Part shown: in pieces, positions 1 to 9,000 of the stretch
How the letters are laid out: each line of letters starts with the position of its first letter
How positions within the stretch are numbered: position 1 is the stretch's first letter
NCBI GenBank assembly: GCA_027382625.1
Contig: JAJKFJ010010890.1
Span: 1-13,363 of the forward strand
Length of the DNA stretch: 13,363 nucleotides
Source: Tetmemena sp. SeJ-2015
Lineage: Eukaryota; Ciliophora; Spirotrichea; Sporadotrichida; Oxytrichidae
Reading direction: 5' to 3'
Notes under the pieces: model-generated
The model's database searches: none
What the model was told of the DNA's origin: nothing
What the model saw: only the letters and a program-made list of their open reading frames with translations
Position numbers and translations under genes: made by a program

Positions 1-3000
1 AAATTTAAATGATTTGATCACCTTCTAATCTTACTCTAAAATTTAAAATCAAAATAACATATTTAATTTTCTCTGAATCTCGGAAAGTAGTACCTTCTAT
101 GGACGCATTTGAAAAGGCGAGGAAAATATTTTTGGACTATGAAGAGGCTTAGTTTTTATAGAAATCGCAATCTTTGATCTGAATGTAATCAGCATTCATA
201 GCCTTGATTGTATCCGAGGTTGCTATATTGTTCTAGAATTTGCTAGTCTTAATTATGATGCTCTAGATATTTAGCTTGAATAAGAAAGATAATGATTTAC
301 CTTGCCTGACTATAAACTTATTATGTCAATTTTTGATGTATTGATATCAAATTTAATTTTAGAAAGCTGAAAACTGATCCTCTATTGGCTTGATTATTGG
401 AGAAGGTTGACTCATTCAAATTCATGACTGATTATGTGATTAGCATCATAACTCCTCCTTCGTTTTCTGCCTTGTTAGAACTAAAATATATCATAAATTA
501 TCGCCAATCTAATCATGATTATGAAATTTTTTATTTAAGTAAATCATCTTCTGTAGAAATATGTTTGAAAAGAAATAAAATTTATGCATTACTTTTATTC
601 GAAAAATACAATCGTTTAGTTAATTAAGAGGGTAATTGGTTGGCTTTTTTTTACAAAAATAATGAATATCACCGAAATTGGCATTTTATTTTTATAAGAA
701 TAAAAGGATATATGTTTATTTATTGATTCTGTCTCATAAGTGATTAAGTTTTAAAAACTAAAAGTGAGACCTTGCGCATAAATTTTGGATTCGTTATCCA
801 CAAAGATAGCTCCTCCTTCTTTTGCATAGTTTAAAAATAAATATGTGGCTTTTAGTTGCTTTGGAAGGTACTGCTAATTAGTGTCGCTCTGCATTTTTAA
901 ATACGAAAAGAATAAAGCAAATTAAAATATTTGGATATCTTGATGGATCCTCCTTTATAGGCTGAGTTGTCTAAATTTTTAAACTAAGTTATTATAAATT
1001 TTAATTACCTGTGAACCACATTAAATTATTCATTTTTGTAGATAAAGTACACTTTTTGAACCTTGAGCTTTTGATTGTTGCATTTGAGATAAATTTAAAT
1101 TGAATATTTTTAAGATTGACTCTATTTCAAGAGCACCACCTACTTTAGCTGACACACATCTTTAAATCCAACTATCACTTATTAAGGTCAAGCTAAGTCC
1201 CAATTAATTATAAATAATATTTTTAATTTAGTCCACTAAGGTAAATTGCACTCCCATATTTTCCAGAGTTATCATCTTGGCTGAATTCATCAATGTATAT
1301 ATTCAATATATATGATTCAGTTTAGGATATGGAGACTGTTTGAGGTTAGCAAGAAATGTTAGAGCAATCAATTTATAACTTAAATTTATTCTATAAGAGC
1401 TGATCAATTCAAAATAATCAATCGACCCAGTCAGATATACAAATTTACCAGTGTACATAATTACATTCATAATTATTTTTTTAACTATGAATAATACAAT
1501 TGAGAGTCAGTGGATTGAGGAAGGTATATATTTTACACAGTTGAAGATATAATTGAAACGCTTTTACAAATAAAAAATGAATATTCTTTATTACGTAAAA
1601 TTTTCATAATGCTTTTGATAGAACCTGAGTCTAAGAAACCTCCGCTATCGAGGTAAGTTTGAATGTTAGTTATTTTAGCATTGCTGATTATAAAATTTAA
1701 CTCAAGGTGATTATATAAATACTATTGATCGAAAGAGCGAGTTAGTAGTTGGCTACATAAATTGCTCCTCCTTATTTATAAGAAGAACAGCTAACAAAGT
1801 TGCTGTCATCAAATTCATATTAAATAAAAAGCGAGATTTGTTTTAATGTAAAAATAATAAAAAATTATTCATTTAAATTGTTGAAATATTATTTATAAGT
1901 TTCATCAATAGTAATGCTAGGGGCTACACTTACTGTAGATTTACTCCTTGAAGAAGAAATGACACCGCCATTTATTGAAGATTGAGTGAGGTTGAAAGTA
2001 CAGCTTTTTATTTCAATGGCCTAACCATTATAGAATTAAAATACAGGGTAATTTTTTAAACCATCAAGATGATAAATTGCTGCTCCAGTCTATGAAAATA
2101 AAAATGTATGCATAGATTTCCTAGTAGGTATCATAATTTATATATTAATAACCTTAATAATCTTAATTTATTCTTATCACTTGTAATCTGAGCTTTAGTA
2201 TCTTGTATAATTAAACATATAAACAAGTTATAAATTGCCATTATGGTTGTATAGTGTAGGCAGCTCCTTAAAGACTGACAGTTCTTCTGAATAAATTTGA
2301 CATTGAGTATAAATGAATCCTTATCTATTTTTATGATGAGGTAAAAGCCACCTTGGTAGAGTCCTGAGAACTGAGTGAGTTGAGGTAGATGGTACCTCTG
2401 CTGTAGATGGGAGTGGTATCAAATTTGCAATTCTTTATGGATACCTCTGATGCAAGTTCGATATACATCAAATGTAAATATCATAATTTTATGATTGTTA
2501 TTTTATCAATCCTAGATAGTAGAGAAGTTTAAGAATTTTTAAGATCAAACTTAGATAGTCGTATTAGCCGACTGATTAGAGTGTATCGTCATCATCGAGT
2601 ACAAAGTTTAGCTTCTGTTTTATTGAAGTGGCACTGAACACAGGATTTGGGATGGCCTCAACTTTACTAAATTTAGAGTTCTCTATTACCACAGTAAAAA
2701 TAAACTTTAACGCTATTAAAATTAGTAATTTAAATAGTAGTGCCTGATTAGATGGAGTAGAGAAATTAGTTAACTGTCTTCTACTAATTCAGATCTGCCA
2801 GGCCTCTGTCACCTATGTATTTTAGCTTATTTAAGGGATAAAGCATATTTAAAAAATTTTTTTAAAGCAGATATGATTCTAGAATAAGATAAAGTTATTT
2901 AGAAGGATCCCCCTTTTTTGGTAGATAATTCTTGTTTAATTAAGATTAATATTTGACCAACATACAAAATTGATAATTTAATGTAAGAAGAATTCTTGAA

Positions 3001-6000
3001 AGTGAACTTAACATTTGAGCCGAGAATAAGAAGTTTAAATTAAATTGTAATATAGAGTATATCAATGGTGTTGCACTGCTTGTTAGGGTAATTTGCATTC
3101 TGTTTCAATGATATCTGCGATAACGTACATGCTGTGATATTCTCTTAATAAAATACGCAACTTAACATATCTCTTTCACAGATCTATATTACAATAGCCA
3201 TAAACCTGTAAGTAATTAATTTAAATAAAGTAGATTTGATTAAAGTATAATGAGGTTGCTTTAGAGTATGTAAGCGAAGGGGCCTCTGTCTAATGCTAAG
3301 ATGTCGGAGAATCAATTACTAATAAAAAAGAGAAACTGATGTAGCTGAGTTAGATACTCCCTATGCTTTATGATGTAGTTGAGGTTTAAAATTTAAAAAG
3401 AATAGCTCAATAGGTTGGTTAATAAATTTATTCACTATATATAATTGGTGATGGGCTGTACTGAATTACTCCCCCACTTATTGACGAAGAAAATTGAGTT
3501 ACAGTGGCGGATTCTATCACAACTTGTGAGCCAAAATAAATAACTTTTGCCAAGAGTTGCGTACACTAAGCAACCCTCTTAGCACATCACTCCAGTGTAA
3601 CTCATAAACTAATATGGCTATTTAAATATTATTATCTATATGAAGTAGGTTTATTAGTGGCTATATATATTTATATGTTTAAAGCTACTATGTTGCACTG
3701 GTCGCAATAATAAACTCCACCTTAAAGTGCGCCTGTCCCCATAACAATACCAAATGATTCGTTTAAGTTTACATTAGCGTTTAAGTTCTAATTTAAATAG
3801 AGCATATTATAAGTTGTATATGCCACCTCCATATTGAGTAGAGCCTGCCAAATAGCAATAGTAAAACTTATTTAGAGTGGAATTAACCAGAGAAGGATTT
3901 TTAGTGTGAAGATTATTTTATAACATAAAAATAAGAAGATAAAACTGAGAGCCTTTAGTTTGCTTTCCTGCAAGTAAAGCTGCAGCAGCTTCTGCCTGTA
4001 GTGTTGGATAAATAATTTATCAAACTATTTTAAGCACTTTCATAAAATGGAATTAGAGAAGTATCCTCGATACTGGAAACTGTGTTTTACATAATCTGAA
4101 TTTACAAATAAATATTCTACAAATTTGAATTGAAAGTGAGTCATTGGCTTAGTTATAAATTAGAGCCCCACTTTTTAGCGCATATACATCTATGAAATTA
4201 TTGCTAATCATCTTCCCTGAAGTGACATTGGTTTATAGTTAAAGCACACCTCCGTTAAATATATTTTAAGCTGAATTAAACATTTTGAATTTCTTTATTA
4301 AGTTATGATTGATTGAGCCAGCATGAAAGAATTTTAAATTTGTAAAATTCTCCTAATCATTAAATGTAAGAAGGAGCAATTTGTCACCAAAAAGGTAACT
4401 TAAAAATAGAATTTGAATAACTTTGTTTGCGAACACTTTAACAAATCCACCGCCCCTTATTAGGCCATCAGTGAGGAAGGTTTACTCCACGCCTGAAGCT
4501 GTAGTGTCATTGATTACCGTGTTCTTTATTGTCAAGATGATGTTGCAATTAGGGCACGATATGTACATGAACCCACCATCATTCAAATTAATTTACCACA
4601 TCACCTACTTTTAATATATACTCTTCATTCAATCCACGAACATCTAAGATCGCAAAGTTATAAAACAGCATTCACATCAATATTTTTTAACTTAATAAAA
4701 ATAAGTTGTCAATGGTTACAGGAACATCTTAAGTTATGTTGAAATAATCCAGGTACATCCAATACTTTATAGATCAAATAGAGTTATATTTACATAGCTC
4801 CTCCTTGATAAAATAATATATAAATAATAATGATAGGCAACATTCTTATAGAACTCAACAAATAAATTATCATTCATAATTTTAAATGTTAAAACTATGG
4901 ATTCGAGATTTGAATATCAATGCAGTTTTTGCAGTAGATGGCCCCTCCTCTCGCTCCAACATTTAATTATACGATTTTTAATAAAAATTATAATTTCCTG
5001 CATAGAGACTTCCCTTCTCGATGAAATTTCATCATAATTAATATATATGTATGAGTGTGTTTTGGCCATTAGATCGTATGGCTACCACTCCACCCTTGGA
5101 AGCAATTAAAATAGTAATAAGAAATATTAAATGATATTTGATAAAGCTAGAACTCCTCTAAAGAATAAATAAAATTAAAGAATTTAATTTAAAAGAACTT
5201 ATTGCCCTCTGAGTAGAAAGTCATGCACCCAATATCGCCCCCATTTATTTTATTCATTCCCTTTAAATAAATTTAGGTAAATCAAACTCCCATAATCAAG
5301 GTCAATCTAGTACATGGATTGGATGTAGTAGAGGTACAAGTCAGTTGCAAAACTATATTTGTAAATGTAAGTTTAGACTGCTGTATTAGCAAATGCATAT
5401 AAAACTTATACTTACTATTTCCAGTCTACGTAAGGCACTGGGTAGAACTAGTCGTTATTTGTTTAAAATATTTTATATTAAATTTGTTCCGTCGAAGTAG
5501 CTATTTACAACATTCAGTTGTACTGGCTGATTCTGGGATATTTAGATAAACCAACCCCTTCTTAAAATATATGAACTATTATAAATGCCTTACTTAAATA
5601 TAAGGGTCTTTGCAAATCATTTACTGTAATTAGAGAAACCTGAGCCATGATATCTTTTGCCTGAATCGCGTCGTTGAATAAAATAAGCCATGTTTAAATA
5701 AAAGAATTTTCAATTGAAAAGAGAAGACTCGATGTGCACACATTTTGCAGCCCCATAGTCTTACGAGAACTCTTCTATCATTATTAAGATAATTACAAAG
5801 ATAATTTTTTTTAAAAAAATTTTAAATATGAAGGTTCCCATGAAGTAACCAGTTCAAATTTAAATTAAATTTTAGTTACATTAGTGACATTGAAATTGTA
5901 GAACATTATGTTCGCAAATATAATCTATAAAAATGAAACTAATGAATTTTATTAATTACAAAAATGAATAACTTATTTCACTAAATTTAATTTGAGTGGA

Positions 6001-9000
6001 ATAAATTTCTTTTATGTTAGACCTATGAAAGTTTTTGAGATAGAGAAAGGCTCCTTAAATAAGAAATTATAACTAATATAAATGATGTTTGCTCCATAGG
6101 CATGCGAGTAAGAGCTCTCAACCTAGACTGAATTGAAGTTAATGTTGTAGGATTTAAATATATATTCCATTAAATTTGAATTTTATACTTCTAAAATAAG
6201 TAAGATTTATACTCGGCAGCAAGAGCCAACTACGTTTGTGTATCATAACTAGAAGGATAGTAAATTTTGAGGAAGCCTCCCTTCTAAGCTATCATGTTTT
6301 TGATGAGGACATTTTTAACCATGGTGTAGTTTAAGGAGGTGGATGGGTTGTAAGGGTAAACACTTGAGGGATGAAATTCAACCTCTAAAATTCTTTCTAT
6401 AAAGAAGCTGAAAATTAATGGTATAAGAATTAATAAGATTCCTGAGTAGCCAGTCATGTCATAGTTCTACCCATTATTTGATATTGACTTGGCCATGTAG
6501 TTTTTATTCACGTTTTCAATATAGCAATTCTAATTAAATTTAAAATGTTTGGTGAATAAAATTTTTATTCTAGGCAGTGAAATCAAAAGCTTTGAAGTTC
6601 ATTGCTACCTAATTTAGAATTATCATAAAAGAGAGAAATTGGTTACTCTATCGTAGAGAGCACTTTTACAAAAGATGCTTAATTAAATATAGATTGTGAT
6701 GCAATCGTAGTTCAAAATCTGAAAGCCAATTAAGTACACTCTCTTCAAAGGCAAGGCTTGGTATCTGCTGAATCAAAATATAATTATAACTTAAATTTAT
6801 ATTTCCTGAATCTCACAAGAAGAGATGGGTTGGCCAACTAATCACCAACTGAAGTAGAAACCATTTAGACAATTTAATTATCATTATTTTATAGAATTTA
6901 TCTCCTACATTTTAATTGAATGTTGCTCTTAAAAATATGAGCTATATATTGCTCATTTAAAAGCCAGTGGCCACAAAAGCAGAAATTTAACCTACAATAA
7001 ATATAGAATATGCTTAAAAGAATCTTACAAGTAGCTTTTTCTATTTAAGAAATAGCATTTTTAATAAATAATTAGCAGAGTCCTTGCAAGCTATCATAGG
7101 AAGAGTAGTTCCCAAACCCATGTCAACTACAAATAAGTTTCAGTAATTCTCAAGACCATAAGATTGACTTACAATTATTGACAGGAGTGATAGACGTTGA
7201 TTGTGATGCTGTAAATAAGTCTATTATGAATCTTTTAAAATTTAATGGATAGATGCTGCGAAAACCCAATTTTTATCTATAGTAAAGGCGTTCACACTTC
7301 CAGTGCAGGTGTCCAATCCTACGTTTGTCTTAAATACTAATATAAATTAATGGTTTTGAAGAGAGAGCTCTCCGTAGAAATAATTAATCCATAAAAAGTT
7401 TGCTCTATTCATGCCATCAGTCATAGTCTCAAGCAAATAGTTTTTATTTAATAATTAGATATTTTCATTTTCTTATTTAGTTCTAATAGCTTACTATGTC
7501 TTTAAGTTAGATAAAAGTAGCATGTGTTATGTATAGAATGGAGCTGAGCAGATTGCTGCTTGAAAGAGTGGAAGGAGAGGATTGCTGGTGAGTTAAACTT
7601 ATCAGTGAATATGGCAAGTACAAGTTCTTGCTGCTATCTTAAATTTAACTTCATAATTATTGATACTATATTCAAAAGTTTAGATGTTGATTTTATATAA
7701 ACTATCTGAAAGATCAACATATGACAGAGAAAGATTATTATAGATCAAATTGGGCGTACTTTAGCTGCCATAATATTCTACTAAACTATAGTAATATATA
7801 GCTAAATTTGTATTTACAAAGAATAGTTTGATGCATTTATAAATTGAATTTTAAAAGTTTACCTCGATGGTGTTTTCACCATTGGTTGAGTATTTTTCAT
7901 TGTTGAGGTAAACTCTCTAAAAACCTATAATGTTGATCATTCCCTTATTCCCGCCTGCGAAATTTTCAAGGAACACATTATTCCTCAGCTCTATTATAAA
8001 TAATTATTCCTACTAAATATTTATAACAATATATTTGCTTGAATTATGTTCAAGTCTATGCTTATTGTAATTCCAAAAGCAGAGATAGGAGTCAAACTAC
8101 TAGAAGTGAATGTCTAATACTCAACAGCGTACAGCTAAGCGATGAAGATTTGATTATAATTATCTGGTTAGAAATCTTCATAAGTCTCGTCTACATCAGT
8201 ACAAATAAATATTAAAATTAAAAGGCAGTAGGTAAACACTGGACACTTATCAATTCTTTGCTGAATTGGGCACACCCAAAGTTTTTGTTAAATGTATTGT
8301 CACTTAGCAGGATTCCTCCGCAAGGGATTTTGGAATCAGTTGGTATGGAATTCCCCCAATAGGTTTGATTAACTCTACTCACGATAGACAACAAATTCAT
8401 AATAACTTTAAAGTAAAGTTGCATAATTACTTTAATTTATCTTTATAAATTAGCTCCTCTATAGGCAGCATTCCTGTAGAAAACATTGGAGTAAATGATA
8501 ATTGGTTTTGAAACAGAAGGTGCCAGTGGGAAGACTTCTAAATTGACTAGTGCTCCTACTCCAGTGTTATTAGCAAAGACATTGCCTGCGAGAGTAATAG
8601 ACTACCTGTGACCTCTTATTGAAATTAAGGAGTTCTACTGATAGGTGTTAAATGGTAAATATAGTGAGTTATCATCAGAAGAAGTAATTGGAAACAAAAA
8701 TAGAATCCTATTTAAATTTTGAATGTTTTGGAGTAGTCTCAATGTCACTTTGAACTTTAGTATTTACTGTGCAATCTTAGTACTTCACCAGCATATTTGT
8801 GAAGTAGCTTTGTGCTATAGTCACATCCCCATCAAAGTTTTACAAGTTCAATATTTCTTTAATTCAATTTAAAAATATAATAGTTCTAAATCTCAGTTCT
8901 ATACAAAATTGTAAAAGGTTATCAACCATTATCTATTTAATTCAACTTGAAATTTTTGATAGAATATACAGATATGAAACCTGCTAATATTAGCTTATCA

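Noticed and set aside
397..627. Plus-strand 76-residue open frame
   Set aside because: It lies mostly in the 277-bp IES and overlaps a well-supported minus-strand coding piece in another frame.
4423..4614. Plus-strand 63-residue open frame
   Set aside because: The opposite strand encodes a beta-helix turn (IRGGGFVKVFA); the frame looks like its shadow.
8218..8424. Minus-strand 68-residue separate gene
   Set aside because: It is part of the beta-helix gene (LSIVSRVNQTYWG to SVQCLPT), extended at one end by IES sequence.
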